From NCBI GenBank assembly GCA_020635515.1, contig JACJZS010000002.1, positions 1,288,001-1,352,000 of the forward strand: a DNA stretch of 64,000 bases. Reading direction: 5' to 3'. This document shows, piece after piece, positions 43,099 to 52,647 of the stretch (position 1 is the stretch's first letter; each line of letters starts with the position of its first letter). Both the position numbers and the translations under genes were made by a program. Origin of the DNA: Flavobacteriales bacterium (GTDB taxonomy: Bacteria > Bacteroidota > Bacteroidia > Flavobacteriales > Weeksellaceae). A model generated the notes under the pieces. The model had not been told where the DNA came from. It saw only the letters and a list, made by a program, of their open reading frames with translations, and searched no databases.

Positions 43099-46000
43099 AT
43101 GAATAAGATACTTAATGTATTAATTTCTACTCGGCTCACGGCAATCTTATTTCTTTCTTATGCAGTTTCTATGGCGTTGGGAACTTTTATAGAAAACGAC
43201 TATGGAACTCCTGCTGCAAAAGCAGTTATTTACGAAGCTTGGTGGTTTGAGTTAATTATGTTTTTATTGATTCTAAACTTCATAGGAAATATCTCTAGAT
43301 ATAGACTTTATAAAAGAGAAAAAATCCCATTATTAATTTTTCATCTTTCATTTATTTTAATTTTTATAGGAGGTGCAATTAGTAGGTATGTGAGTTACGA
43401 AGGAATGATGAAAATTCGTGAAGGAGAAACTAGCAATGAAATCATAACTGATAGAAATTATTTTCAGTTTCAAGTAATGAATTCAGATAATCCGAGAGCG
43501 TATCAAGATATTCCATATCAACTATCTCCTCTTAGTAAAAGTTTTGAATCAAGGTACTTTTACGAGGGAAAAACCATTCAATTAAGCGTAGTAGATTTTT
43601 ATAGACGAGCACAAGACAGCATAGAGCAAACTCCCAAAGGAAAAGAAATATTAGAGCTTGTAACTACCAGTAGTAATGGAAGAAAATCGGTATTTATAGA
43701 ATCAGGGGAGTCGAAAAATTACGGAAGTATTTCTATAGGATACAATACTGATGTGCAGTCAGGTATTCGGATTTTTAATTCAGAAAATGGTTTGAAAATC
43801 AAATCGGATTATGATGGAGATTATATGATAATGGCAAGTCAATCTCAAGGAAAGGTAGTAAAAGATTCTTTAGTTGATTTTAATTTAAGAAGTTTGTATT
43901 CTGTTGCAGGAATTCAGTTTGTTGTTCCACAACTTCCTAGAAAAGGAAAAATTATTCATTACGAAGGAGATAAAAATAAAAATGCTTCAGATAAAGATTT
44001 GGTAATTATGGAAGTTCGTACGGACAACGTAGTAGATACGATTTCGTTTAAAGGAGGAAAAGGAAATACAGGAGTCCAGTTTATGAAAGAAATTGATGGA
44101 ATGTTGATGGGAATTGGTTATGGTTCTAAAATAATTCAAACGCCTTTTAGTATTAAGTTACGCGATTTCCAAATGGAACGTTATCCAGGAAGTAACGCAC
44201 CTTCTTCATATGCAAGTGAAGTAACAGTTTTAGATGGAAAAGAGCAATTTGATTATCGGATTTATATGAATAATATTCTTGATTACAAAGGATATCGTTT
44301 TTTTCAAGCAAGTTTCGATAGAGACGAACAAGGAACTGTACTTTCAGTAAATCATGATTTTTGGGGAACTACAATCACGTATATCGGCTACTTTTTATTG
44401 TTTTTAGGAATGTTTCTAACTTTATTTTGGAAAGGAACTCGCTTCTGGAAATTATTGGAACAACTAAAACAAATTGCATCTAAAAAGACAGTAGTTATTT
44501 TATTCTTTTTGATTTCTTCTTTACTTGGAGCTCAGCATAACCAATCTGCACCTCATTCTCACTCACAATCAGTTGGTAAATCAATTCCTACATTAACTCC
44601 CGATGAAGTGTTAAAACAGTACAATATAGATAAAGTTCATGCAGAAAAATTTGGAGGATTATTAGTCCAGAATGTGGAAGGACGAATTATGCCAATCAAT
44701 ACACTTGCGTTGCAACTTTTACGAAAATTATCTAAAAAAGATGATTTTTATGGAATGGATGCCAATTCTTGGTTGTTAGCAGTTTCAACGAATCCTATGG
44801 TTTGGACGCAAACTCCAATCATAAAAGTAGGAAGTAAAGGAGGAGATGAGTTAAAAGAAAAAGTACAAGCAGATGAAGATGGTTATACTACGCTTATAAA
44901 GTTATTTCCACTCGATTTTAATGGAGAACCAAAGTTTGTATTGGAAGATGATTTTAATAAAGCATTTGCAAAGCGACCAGCAGAACGAACCAATTACGAT
45001 AAAGAAGTTTTGGAATTAAATGAAAAACTTATCATTCTTCAGAATTTAATTTCTAATCAATACTTAAAAGTAGTTCCTGTAAAAAATGAACCTAATAATA
45101 CGTGGATTTCTTGGCTCGACGCAGAAGGGAAAATTAATGAAGAAGCAAAATCACTTTTAGGTCCTTATTTAAAATCTATCATCGAAGCAAATAACAATGG
45201 AGATTGGCAAAATTGCGATGAAAAACTAAACAAGATTGAAAAATACCAGCAAAAGTGGGGAAAGAATGTATTGCCAGATGCAACTAAAATAAAAGCCGAG
45301 CTTTTTTACAATAAGTTTAATCCGTTTTTTAAGTTGATGATTTTTTATGCTCTTATGGGAGCAATGCTTTTATTTTTCGCCTTTGGAAGTTTGTTTTCGC
45401 AGGGAAAGAAATTAGAGAAAATATTTAATAAATCTATTTCTATTCTACTTTTGATTACACTTATAGGAATCGTTATACACACTTTTGGATTAGCATTACG
45501 TTGGTATATTTCTGGTCACGCACCTTGGAGCAACGGTTACGAAGCAGTTATATTTATTTCGTTAATCGGAGTTTTAGCAGGTTTCTTACTATACAAAAAC
45601 AGCAATGCATTTATTCCTACGGCAGGTTGTTTAATTGCCGTTATACTTATGGGATTTGCACACGGAGGAGTTGAATTAAATCCACAGATAACGCCTTTGG
45701 TTCCTGTGTTGAAATCATATTGGTTGATGATTCATGTGGCAATTATCACGTCAAGCTATGGTTTCTTTGGATTGTCAGCACTTATTGGTTGCATTGTATT
45801 ACTTTTATTTATTGTTGGTAAGAAAGAGTTGATTTCAGAAAAAGTAAAAGAACTAAGTGTCGTAAATGAATTATCACTAACAGTAGGAATATTTTTACTT
45901 ACCATAGGTACTTTTTTAGGTGGGATTTGGGCAAATGAAAGTTGGGGAAGGTATTGGAGTTGGGATCCTAAGGAAACGTGGGCATTTATTTCTGTAATGG

Positions 46001-46263
46001 TATATGCTTTTGTTTTGCATGCACGATTGGTTCCAGGGTTACGAGGATACTTTAGTTTTAACTTTATGAGTTTAATTGCTTTTTCCTCGATTATAATGAC
46101 GTACTTCGGAGTGAATTATTACCTTTCAGGGTTGCATTCATATGCAACAGGAGATCCAATTCCTATCCCTTTATGGATTTACATCACGATAGCTTTTGTT
46201 GGAATTCTATCTTTGATTTCGTATTATTTTTACAGAAGAGAATTTATTAAGAAAGCAGATTAA
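43099..46263 (+). CDS. ccsBA: cytochrome c biogenesis protein CcsBA (fused ResB/CcsA)
   Basis: A 1054-residue membrane protein of the System II heme attachment pathway, with both halves fused. The N-terminal part is ResB/CcsB-like: four membrane segments and a large periplasmic domain, starting ISTRLTAILFLSYAVSMALGT. The C-terminal part, from about residue 740, is CcsA with the heme-handling motif GRYWSWDPKETWAF (WWD-type) and conserved His residues in helices around GIVIHTFGLALRWYISGHAPW. A periplasmic insert of about 230 residues with several His (HNQSAPHSHSQ) lies in between. It should attach heme to apocytochrome c outside the membrane. The 3' end overlaps the convergent GNAT-like gene by 4 bp. 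Confidence 0.93.
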   Translation: MNKILNVLISTRLTAILFLSYAVSMALGTFIENDYGTPAAKAVIYEAWWFELIMFLLILNFIGNISRYRLYKREKIPLLIFHLSFILIFIGGAISRYVSYEGMMKIREGETSNEIITDRNYFQFQVMNSDNPRAYQDIPYQLSPLSKSFESRYFYEGKTIQLSVVDFYRRAQDSIEQTPKGKEILELVTTSSNGRKSVFIESGESKNYGSISIGYNTDVQSGIRIFNSENGLKIKSDYDGDYMIMASQSQGKVVKDSLVDFNLRSLYSVAGIQFVVPQLPRKGKIIHYEGDKNKNASDKDLVIMEVRTDNVVDTISFKGGKGNTGVQFMKEIDGMLMGIGYGSKIIQTPFSIKLRDFQMERYPGSNAPSSYASEVTVLDGKEQFDYRIYMNNILDYKGYRFFQASFDRDEQGTVLSVNHDFWGTTITYIGYFLLFLGMFLTLFWKGTRFWKLLEQLKQIASKKTVVILFFLISSLLGAQHNQSAPHSHSQSVGKSIPTLTPDEVLKQYNIDKVHAEKFGGLLVQNVEGRIMPINTLALQLLRKLSKKDDFYGMDANSWLLAVSTNPMVWTQTPIIKVGSKGGDELKEKVQADEDGYTTLIKLFPLDFNGEPKFVLEDDFNKAFAKRPAERTNYDKEVLELNEKLIILQNLISNQYLKVVPVKNEPNNTWISWLDAEGKINEEAKSLLGPYLKSIIEANNNGDWQNCDEKLNKIEKYQQKWGKNVLPDATKIKAELFYNKFNPFFKLMIFYALMGAMLLFFAFGSLFSQGKKLEKIFNKSISILLLITLIGIVIHTFGLALRWYISGHAPWSNGYEAVIFISLIGVLAGFLLYKNSNAFIPTAGCLIAVILMGFAHGGVELNPQITPLVPVLKSYWLMIHVAIITSSYGFFGLSALIGCIVLLLFIVGKKELISEKVKELSVVNELSLTVGIFLLTIGTFLGGIWANESWGRYWSWDPKETWAFISVMVYAFVLHARLVPGLRGYFSFNFMSLIAFSSIIMTYFGVNYYLSGLHSYATGDPIPIPLWIYITIAFVGILSLISYYFYRREFIKKAD

Positions 46264-46766
46264 ATTAACTCTTTTTCGAGTATTGTTTCATGTATTTCTT
46301 GTCCAGCAATTGGTAAATTGATTTCTTTTACAAAGTTAAATTGATTTTCTAAATAATAGCTTTTTAGCTCTTTTTGGTTGGTGTTTACGTTGAGTCGGAT
46401 TGATATTTTTTTGTTTTTGACGGCTAAATCTTCTGCTAATCTGATTCCTATTTTTAAAATATCATCATTTATATATTCTTTTAGAATCAAAAACTTACTT
46501 ATAAAAACCGATTGTTCTTGAAAATAAAGACTCATAAAACCAACTGTTTTATGGGATTCTGTAATTTTAATCCAAAGAATATATTCGTCTTTTTGTTCTT
46601 TTTGCAGTTTTTCTAAAGAATAGAATTTTTCGAATAGTATATCGCTTGTTTCTTCTTTATAAATAGTATTGTAGTTTTCGTTCCAAATATTTTTGGCACT
46701 TTCTCTAAATAGTTCTAAGTTTTCATCTTCTTCAAAGAATTTAAATTCAATTTTTTCTTTATTCAT
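46260..46766 (-). CDS. probable GNAT-fold acetyltransferase-like protein
   Basis: A 168-residue protein that looks like a GNAT acetyltransferase: an N-terminal beta-alpha-alpha, a central TVGFMSLYFQEQSVFISKFLI beta pair, and a C-terminal ENQFNFVKEINLP strand like the final GNAT motif B. The acetyl-CoA loop Arg/Gln-x-x-Gly-x-Gly/Ala is not clear, so catalysis is uncertain. It overlaps trmB by 8 bp and is downstream in the same operon. No function is assigned. Confidence 0.6.
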   Translation of the reverse strand: MNKEKIEFKFFEEDENLELFRESAKNIWNENYNTIYKEETSDILFEKFYSLEKLQKEQKDEYILWIKITESHKTVGFMSLYFQEQSVFISKFLILKEYINDDILKIGIRLAEDLAVKNKKISIRLNVNTNQKELKSYYLENQFNFVKEINLPIAGQEIHETILEKELI

Positions 46767-47442
46767 CTTTGTAGTTTAATTTAAACTTGATGTAAGTAAT
46801 GTGTTTACCTTCGTTTTTAAATAGATTTTCGTAATGCGTTTGAATTTCTTTTACATACGGTTCTAGATTAACTTCATCTCTGTGATATATGTTATGATTG
46901 CTTTGGATTACAGTGTGATTTTCAGCATTTAAAACTCCATGAGTGTATCCGTGTAAGAACTCGCTATCTGTTTTCAGGTGCAGTATTCCATCAGGGTTTA
47001 ATACTTTATGATATTTTTTCAAGAATTCAGGGTGCGTAAGTCTGTGCTTGGTTCGTCTAAATTTTATTTGAGGATCAGGGAAAGTAATCCAAATTTCGGA
47101 AACCTCATTTTGAGCAAAAATGTAATCTATAAGTTCAATTTGTGAACGAACAAAAGCTACATTAGATAAATTTTCTCCTTTTGCTTGTTTTGCTCCCACC
47201 CAAAATCGTGCACCTTTTATGTCGATTCCTATAAAGTTTTTTTCTGGAAATCGTTTTGCTAAACCAATTGAGTATTCTCCTTTTCCACAACCGAGTTCCA
47301 GTACGATAGGATTGTTGTTTTTAAAGAAAGAATGCCATTTTCCTTTTAGCTCAAATCCATCAAATAATTCTTCTCTAGTTGGTTGAATAACATTATTTAA
47401 CAATTCATTTTCAGCAAATCGTCGCAATTTGTTTTTTGCCAT
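46759..47442 (-). CDS. trmB: tRNA (guanine-N7-)-methyltransferase
   Basis: A 227-residue class I methyltransferase that makes m7G46 in tRNAs. Motif I is LELGCGKGEYSIGLA, then FIGIDIKGARFWVGA, and the catalytic/tRNA contacts lie in WITFPDPQIKFRRTKHRLTHPEFL. Start ATG 47442 (MAKNKLRRFAE) is typical for Bacteroidota TrmB. The frame extends to 47484 but the promoter at 47463-47470 lies there. Confidence 0.94.
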   Translation of the reverse strand: MAKNKLRRFAENELLNNVIQPTREELFDGFELKGKWHSFFKNNNPIVLELGCGKGEYSIGLAKRFPEKNFIGIDIKGARFWVGAKQAKGENLSNVAFVRSQIELIDYIFAQNEVSEIWITFPDPQIKFRRTKHRLTHPEFLKKYHKVLNPDGILHLKTDSEFLHGYTHGVLNAENHTVIQSNHNIYHRDEVNLEPYVKEIQTHYENLFKNEGKHITYIKFKLNYKDE

Positions 47443-47462
47443 TATATTTTTGATTATGTTTG

Positions 47463-47470
47463 CAAAATTA
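47463..47470 (-). promoter_or_regulatory. -7 promoter element for trmB
   Basis: The minus strand reads TAATTTTG, a perfect TAnnTTTG, 21 bp upstream of ATG 47442. It overlaps the extended reading frame and so supports the shorter start. Confidence 0.5.
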
Positions 47471-47565
47471 ATTTTTTCTGACAATATTACAGATAAAAAT
47501 TTGGTGTGAAATTTGCTAAGTAAACTGTCATATTGTTAATGTAGAACAAAGAAAATAATAAAAAT

Positions 47566-47787
47566 ATGTATTGGACATTAGAACTTGCATCTTATTTAAG
47601 TGATGCTCCTTGGCCAGCTACCAAAGATGAATTGATTGATTATGCAATTCGTACGGGAGCTCCACTAGAAGTGGTAGAAAATCTACAATCTATAGAAGAT
47701 GAGGGAGAAATTTATGAAGGAATAGAGGAAGTATGGTCAGATTATCCTACCGATGACGATTTCCTTTGGAATGAGGACGAATATTAA
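47566..47787 (+). CDS. DUF2795 small acidic protein
   Basis: A 73-residue acidic protein that fits DUF2795: MYWTLELASYLSDAPWPATKDELIDYAIRTG. The C-terminal 25 residues are strongly acidic (YPTDDDFLWNEDEY). Family members are small helical proteins, common in Flavobacteriia, with no established function. It is alone, followed by a good terminator. Confidence 0.88.
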   Translation: MYWTLELASYLSDAPWPATKDELIDYAIRTGAPLEVVENLQSIEDEGEIYEGIEEVWSDYPTDDDFLWNEDEY

Positions 47788-47803
47788 CGCGTTGTAAAAA
47801 GTG

Positions 47804-47829
47804 AAAAAAACCCGATTTAGGGTTTTTTT
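47804..47829 (+). terminator. intrinsic terminator after the DUF2795 gene
   Basis: Ten-bp stem AAAAAAACCC / GGGTTTTTTT around loop GATTTA; usable in both directions. Confidence 0.82.
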
Positions 47830-47877
47830 GTTTATATAATCAAAACTCAAATCTTAAATAAATAGATAGAGTTATAG

Positions 47878-47885
47878 TAAATTTA
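47878..47885 (+). promoter_or_regulatory. possible -7 element for secA
   Basis: TAAATTTA differs from TAnnTTTG only at the last base and lies 17 bp before the secA ATG at 47903. No better candidate was seen. Confidence 0.35.
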
Positions 47886-47902
47886 TGAATCGATAATTAG
47901 TT

Positions 47903-50900
47903 ATGAATATATTAAATAAAGTTTTAAAAGTCTTTCTAGGAGATAAAAATGAGAGAGATATAAAAGAAGTACGTCCATACTTAGAAAAAATAAATAAGGT
48001 TGCAGAAAATATAAGCCAACTTTCAGATAATCAGCTTAGAGGGAAAACAAAGGAGTTTAAAGACAAGTTAAAAGCAAGCGTAAGTGACATAACGTCAGAA
48101 ATAGAAAGCTTAAAAGAAAAAACAAATCAAGTAGAGGATATTTTAGAAAGAGATAAAATCTACGAGGAAATAGATGCACTCAATAAAAAATCTTACGAAA
48201 AAGAGCAAGAAGTACTAGAGGAAATTCTTCCTGAGGCATTTGCAGTAATAAGAGAAACTGCAAAAAGATTTACAGAAAATGAGGAAATTTCAGTTGTTGC
48301 TAATGAATTAGATAGAACCTTAGCAGGAAGTAAAGATTATGTAACTATTCAAGAAGAAAATGCCATTTGGAAGAACTCTTGGAATGCCGCAGGAAAAGAA
48401 GTCGTTTGGGATATGATTCACTATGATGTGCAATTCATTGGTGGAGCAGTATTACATTCAGGGAAAATAGCCGAAATGGCAACAGGAGAAGGAAAAACCT
48501 TAGTAGCAACACTTCCTGTTTATTTAAATGCACTTACAGGTAGAGGAGTCCACTTGGTTACTGTAAATGACTATTTGGCACGTAGGGATTCCGCTTGGAT
48601 GGCTCCTGTATTCGAATTTCATGGACTTTCTGTGGATTGTATAGATAATCACCAACCTAATTCACAAGGAAGAAGAAAAGCCTATTTAGCAGATATTACT
48701 TACGGAACAAACAACGAATTTGGGTTTGATTATTTGCGTGACAATATGGCGAGTTCGCCAGAAGAATTGGTTCAGAGAGAACTTAATTATGCCATAGTAG
48801 ATGAGGTGGATAGTGTTCTTATTGATGATGCTAGAACTCCGCTTATTATTTCTGGTCCTGTTCCCAAAGGAGATAGACAAGAGTATGATGTGCTAAAACC
48901 TGCTGTGCAAAATATTGTTTCAGCTCAAAAACAAGAGTTGTCTAAAATATTTACAGAAGCTAAAAAACTAATTCAAGAAGGAGATAAAAAAGAGGGAGGA
49001 TTTAAACTTTTACAAGTACACAGAGGAATTCCTAAGTACAAACCTCTTATAAAATTCTTATCAGAGGAAGGTGTGAGAGCGTTACTTCAGAAAACAGAAG
49101 GACACTACATGGCGGATAACAACCGTGAGATGCCAAAAGTGGATAAAGATCTTTACTATGTAATTGAGGAGAAAAATAACTCGATAGAACTTACGGATAA
49201 GGGAATTGACTTTTTATCTCAAGGTTCCGAAGATAAAAATTTATTCATTCTCCCTGATCTTGGTGGAGAAATAGCAGAATTAGAAAGAAAAAATTTACCA
49301 AAAGAAGAAGAACATACCGCAAAAGAGGAAATTTATCGAGATTTTGCAATTAAATCAGAACGAATTCACACGTTAAATCAGCTGTTAAAAGCATATTCTT
49401 TGTTCGAAAAAGATGTGGAATATGTAGTTATGGAAGGTCAAGTAAAAATCGTTGACGAGCAAACTGGTCGTATCATGGACGGAAGAAGATATTCTGACGG
49501 TCTACACCAAGCTCTAGAAGCAAAAGAAAACGTAAAAATTGAAGCGGCAACACAAACATTTGCAACAGTTACTTTGCAAAACTATTTCAGAATGTACAAT
49601 AAGCTTTCTGGAATGACAGGTACTGCAGAAACCGAAGCAGGGGAGTTTTGGGAAATATACAAACTTGATGTGGTGGTAATTCCTACCAATCGACCGATTG
49701 CCAGATTAGATGAAAATGATTTGGTATACAAAACCAATAGAGAAAAATACAATGCAGTAATTGAGGAGATTACAAGAATTACACAGGAAGAAAATCGTCC
49801 TGTTCTTGTAGGAACAACTTCGGTAGAGGTTTCAGAACTTTTGAGCCGTTCATTAAAAATGAGAAAAATACCTCATAATGTATTGAATGCAAAATTGCAT
49901 AAAAAAGAAGCAGATATCGTAGCAGAAGCAGGTCGTCCTGGAGTGGTTACCATAGCTACCAATATGGCAGGTCGTGGTACCGATATTAAATTGAGCGATG
50001 AAGTAAAGCAAGCAGGAGGATTAGCAATTATTGGTACAGAAAGACATGATTCAAGACGTGTAGATAGACAGCTCAGAGGACGTGCAGGAAGGCAAGGAGA
50101 TCCTGGTTCTTCTCAGTTTTATGTTTCTTTAGAAGATAATCTAATGAGACTTTTTGGTTCTGAAAGAATTGCTAAAATGATGGATAGAATGGGACATAAA
50201 GAAGGAGAAGTAATTCAACATGGAATGATTTCTAAATCCATAGAAAGAGCACAAAAGAAAGTAGAAGAAAACAACTTTGGAATTAGAAAAAGACTTTTGG
50301 AATACGATGATGTAATGAATCGTCAAAGAGAAGTAATTTATAAACGTCGTAGAAATGCTCTTTCAGGAGAACGATTAGCTCTTGATATTGCAAATATGAT
50401 TTATGATACTTCAGATTCTATTGTTGCTTACCACAAAGCAGGTGGAAGTTTCAAGGAGTTTGAATTTGACTTGATTAAATACTTTACAATGGAATCTCCT
50501 ATTTCGGAATCCGAATTTACAAGTATGTCTAATCAAGATATTTCTGAGAAGGTTTATGTGCAAGCAACAGAGGATTACAAACTAAAATTAGAGCATACAG
50601 CTCAGCAAATTTTTCCGTTAATTGAAAATGTATATCTAAATCAAGGGAATAAATACAAAAATATTCTTCTTCCGTTTACCGATGGAATCAAAGAATTGCC
50701 AGTAGTTACGGATTTGGCAATTGCTTATGAATCACAAGGAAAATCGTTGATGAAAGAATTCGAAAAAGGAATTACACTTGCTCTTATAGATGAACATTGG
50801 AAAGAACATTTAAGAGAAATGGACGAACTGAGAAAATCGGTACAAACCGCATCTTATGAGCAGAAAGATCCGCTTGTGATTTACAAACAAGAATCGTTTA

Positions 50901-51241
50901 ACTTATTTGCTCAAATGATTGATACGGTCAATCGTGAGATTGTGGCGTTCTTGTTCAAAGGAGAATTAAAAACAAATGATAATCAGGAAGTTCGTCAAGC
51001 TCCACAACAGAGGAAAGAGAAAATTCAAGAAAGTAGAGGTTATGATTCTCAGCAAACTAATTCGGGAAGCTCTCAACCACAAGAACCTCAAGTTACAGCA
51101 CCTAGAAGTGTTAAAAAAATAGGAAGAAATGAGGTGGTGGAGATTTTAAATGTACAAACGGGAGAAAAAAAATCATTGAAGTACAAACAAGCAGAAGCAT
51201 TACTGTTAGGTGGTCTTTGGATTTTAAATGAAAATGAATGA
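47903..51241 (+). CDS. secA: preprotein translocase ATPase SecA
   Basis: A 1112-residue motor ATPase of the general secretion pathway. Walker A is EMATGEGKTLVA, the DEAD-like box is VDEVDSVLIDDARTPLIISG, and helicase motifs NMAGRGTDIKL, RQLRGRAGRQGDPG are present. An insert of about 130 residues between the two halves of the first nucleotide-binding fold (roughly 330-460) is typical of Bacteroidota SecA. The C-terminus ends KKIGRNEVVEILNV and KYKQAEALLLGG without the CxCx8CH zinc motif. That loss is family-typical for Flavobacteriia. The stop overlaps the start of the next gene by 4 bp (ATGA). Confidence 0.97.
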   Translation: MNILNKVLKVFLGDKNERDIKEVRPYLEKINKVAENISQLSDNQLRGKTKEFKDKLKASVSDITSEIESLKEKTNQVEDILERDKIYEEIDALNKKSYEKEQEVLEEILPEAFAVIRETAKRFTENEEISVVANELDRTLAGSKDYVTIQEENAIWKNSWNAAGKEVVWDMIHYDVQFIGGAVLHSGKIAEMATGEGKTLVATLPVYLNALTGRGVHLVTVNDYLARRDSAWMAPVFEFHGLSVDCIDNHQPNSQGRRKAYLADITYGTNNEFGFDYLRDNMASSPEELVQRELNYAIVDEVDSVLIDDARTPLIISGPVPKGDRQEYDVLKPAVQNIVSAQKQELSKIFTEAKKLIQEGDKKEGGFKLLQVHRGIPKYKPLIKFLSEEGVRALLQKTEGHYMADNNREMPKVDKDLYYVIEEKNNSIELTDKGIDFLSQGSEDKNLFILPDLGGEIAELERKNLPKEEEHTAKEEIYRDFAIKSERIHTLNQLLKAYSLFEKDVEYVVMEGQVKIVDEQTGRIMDGRRYSDGLHQALEAKENVKIEAATQTFATVTLQNYFRMYNKLSGMTGTAETEAGEFWEIYKLDVVVIPTNRPIARLDENDLVYKTNREKYNAVIEEITRITQEENRPVLVGTTSVEVSELLSRSLKMRKIPHNVLNAKLHKKEADIVAEAGRPGVVTIATNMAGRGTDIKLSDEVKQAGGLAIIGTERHDSRRVDRQLRGRAGRQGDPGSSQFYVSLEDNLMRLFGSERIAKMMDRMGHKEGEVIQHGMISKSIERAQKKVEENNFGIRKRLLEYDDVMNRQREVIYKRRRNALSGERLALDIANMIYDTSDSIVAYHKAGGSFKEFEFDLIKYFTMESPISESEFTSMSNQDISEKVYVQATEDYKLKLEHTAQQIFPLIENVYLNQGNKYKNILLPFTDGIKELPVVTDLAIAYESQGKSLMKEFEKGITLALIDEHWKEHLREMDELRKSVQTASYEQKDPLVIYKQESFNLFAQMIDTVNREIVAFLFKGELKTNDNQEVRQAPQQRKEKIQESRGYDSQQTNSGSSQPQEPQVTAPRSVKKIGRNEVVEILNVQTGEKKSLKYKQAEALLLGGLWILNENE

Positions 51242-51582
51242 ATTCAGACCAAGAAAAGTGGATAAAAATAGAAGATTTCTTTAAACAAAATTTTTCTGAT
51301 GGAGAAAGCATAGATTTAGATGCTATGCTTTTTCTTATTGGAGTTCAAGAATTAGGAAAAGGAAATCTAAACTTTAAAAAAGACGATAAATTAAACCTAA
51401 TTCATATTGCGGTATGCAAACTATTAGAACCATTTGGATTTTATCGATTCGATGGATTTACAGAAGATGGTTGGCCAATGTATGAAAACATTAAGAAACT
51501 ACCAGAATTAAAAGCAAATGAGCAAACAATTCTGATGAAACAAGCGATTATTAATTATTTTGAACAAGAACAATTAATCTAA
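51238..51582 (+). CDS. conserved small protein in the secA-agmatine deiminase operon
   Basis: I do not recognise a named family for this 114-residue protein, though a gene like this beside agmatine deiminase looks familiar from Flavobacteriia. It is soluble and helical: DLDAMLFLIGVQELGKG, then HIAVCKLLEPFGFYRFDGFTEDGWPMYENI. No membrane or signal segment and no metal motif. It overlaps secA by 4 bp and the deiminase gene by one base, so translation is coupled on both sides, which argues for a real gene. Confidence 0.8.
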   Translation: MNSDQEKWIKIEDFFKQNFSDGESIDLDAMLFLIGVQELGKGNLNFKKDDKLNLIHIAVCKLLEPFGFYRFDGFTEDGWPMYENIKKLPELKANEQTILMKQAIINYFEQEQLI

Positions 51583-52619
51583 TGAAAACTCCTAAACAAT
51601 TAGGTTATTACTTTCCTGCCGAGTGGGAAAAACACGATGCAATGTGGCTTTCTTGGATTCATAACGAAGACTCTTTCCCAGGAACTATACACAAAGTATA
51701 TCCGTATTATTGCGAATTTATAAAAGAAGTTTCTAAAAGTGAAATGGTACGAATCAATGTCGCAGATGAAACAATGAAACAATTTGCAATACGCGAGTTG
51801 CAAAAAATAAACACGGATTTACAGAATATTGAATTTTATTTTAATCCTACTAATGATGCGTGGTGCAGAGATCACGGACCTGCATTTCTAGTAAACAAAG
51901 AAAAAAATAAAAAAGCGATTGTAAACTGGAATTATAATGCATGGGGAAATAAATATCCTCCGTTTGATTTAGATAATGAAATTCCAACAAGAATAGCACA
52001 AGAGTTTGATTTAGAAGTCTTTTCGCCTAACATAATTATGGAAGGAGGAAGTGTAGAGTTTAATGGAAAAGGAACAATTCTTACTTCACGTTCCTGTTTG
52101 CTTAATAAAAATAGAAATCCGCATTTAAATCAAGACAAAATAGAAAACTATTTATTGGATTATTACGGACAAGAGCAAGTGGTTTGGGTTAGCGATGGAA
52201 TTGTAGGAGACGATACCGATGGACATATAGATGACACCGTTCGGTTTGTGAACCATAATACTGTTCTAACAGTAGTTGAAGAAAATAAGTCCGATGAGAA
52301 TTATGAAATCCTACAACAAAATTTAAGAGAGTTAAAACAAATTAGACTGCTTAATGATGATTATCTGAACATTGTCGAATTACCAATGCCAAAACCAGTA
52401 GTTTACGAAGGTCAAAGATTGCCAGCTTCGTATGCTAATTTTTACATTGCAAATCATGCAGTTATAGTTCCTACTTTCAGATGTTCTAATGACGATAAAG
52501 CATTACAAATCATTCAAGATTGTTTTAAAAATAGAAAAGTAGTAGGAATCGACTCTACAGAAATTATTTGGGGATTAGGAAGTTTCCACTGTTTGAGTCA
52601 ACAAGAACCGAGTTTGTAA
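51582..52619 (+). CDS. aguA: agmatine deiminase
   Basis: A 345-residue member of the peptidyl-arginine deiminase-like family, which turns agmatine into N-carbamoylputrescine. It has the opening PAEWEKHDAMWLSW, the active-site segments CRDHGPAF, MEGGSVEFNGKGTIL and GDDTDGHIDDTVRF (catalytic His), and the nucleophilic Cys in GLGSFHCLSQQEP. The partner enzyme N-carbamoylputrescine amidase, usually beside it, is not in the window. The start overlaps the small gene by one base. Confidence 0.9.
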   Translation: MKTPKQLGYYFPAEWEKHDAMWLSWIHNEDSFPGTIHKVYPYYCEFIKEVSKSEMVRINVADETMKQFAIRELQKINTDLQNIEFYFNPTNDAWCRDHGPAFLVNKEKNKKAIVNWNYNAWGNKYPPFDLDNEIPTRIAQEFDLEVFSPNIIMEGGSVEFNGKGTILTSRSCLLNKNRNPHLNQDKIENYLLDYYGQEQVVWVSDGIVGDDTDGHIDDTVRFVNHNTVLTVVEENKSDENYEILQQNLRELKQIRLLNDDYLNIVELPMPKPVVYEGQRLPASYANFYIANHAVIVPTFRCSNDDKALQIIQDCFKNRKVVGIDSTEIIWGLGSFHCLSQQEPSL

Positions 52620-52629
52620 ACATAATTAG

Positions 52630-52637
52630 TATCTTTG
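52630..52637 (+). promoter_or_regulatory. -7 promoter element with nearly leaderless start
   Basis: TATCTTTG, a perfect TAnnTTTG, 10 bp before ATG 52648. The transcript would have a leader of only about 5-7 nt. Confidence 0.6.
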
Positions 52638-52647
52638 TAAATTGTTT

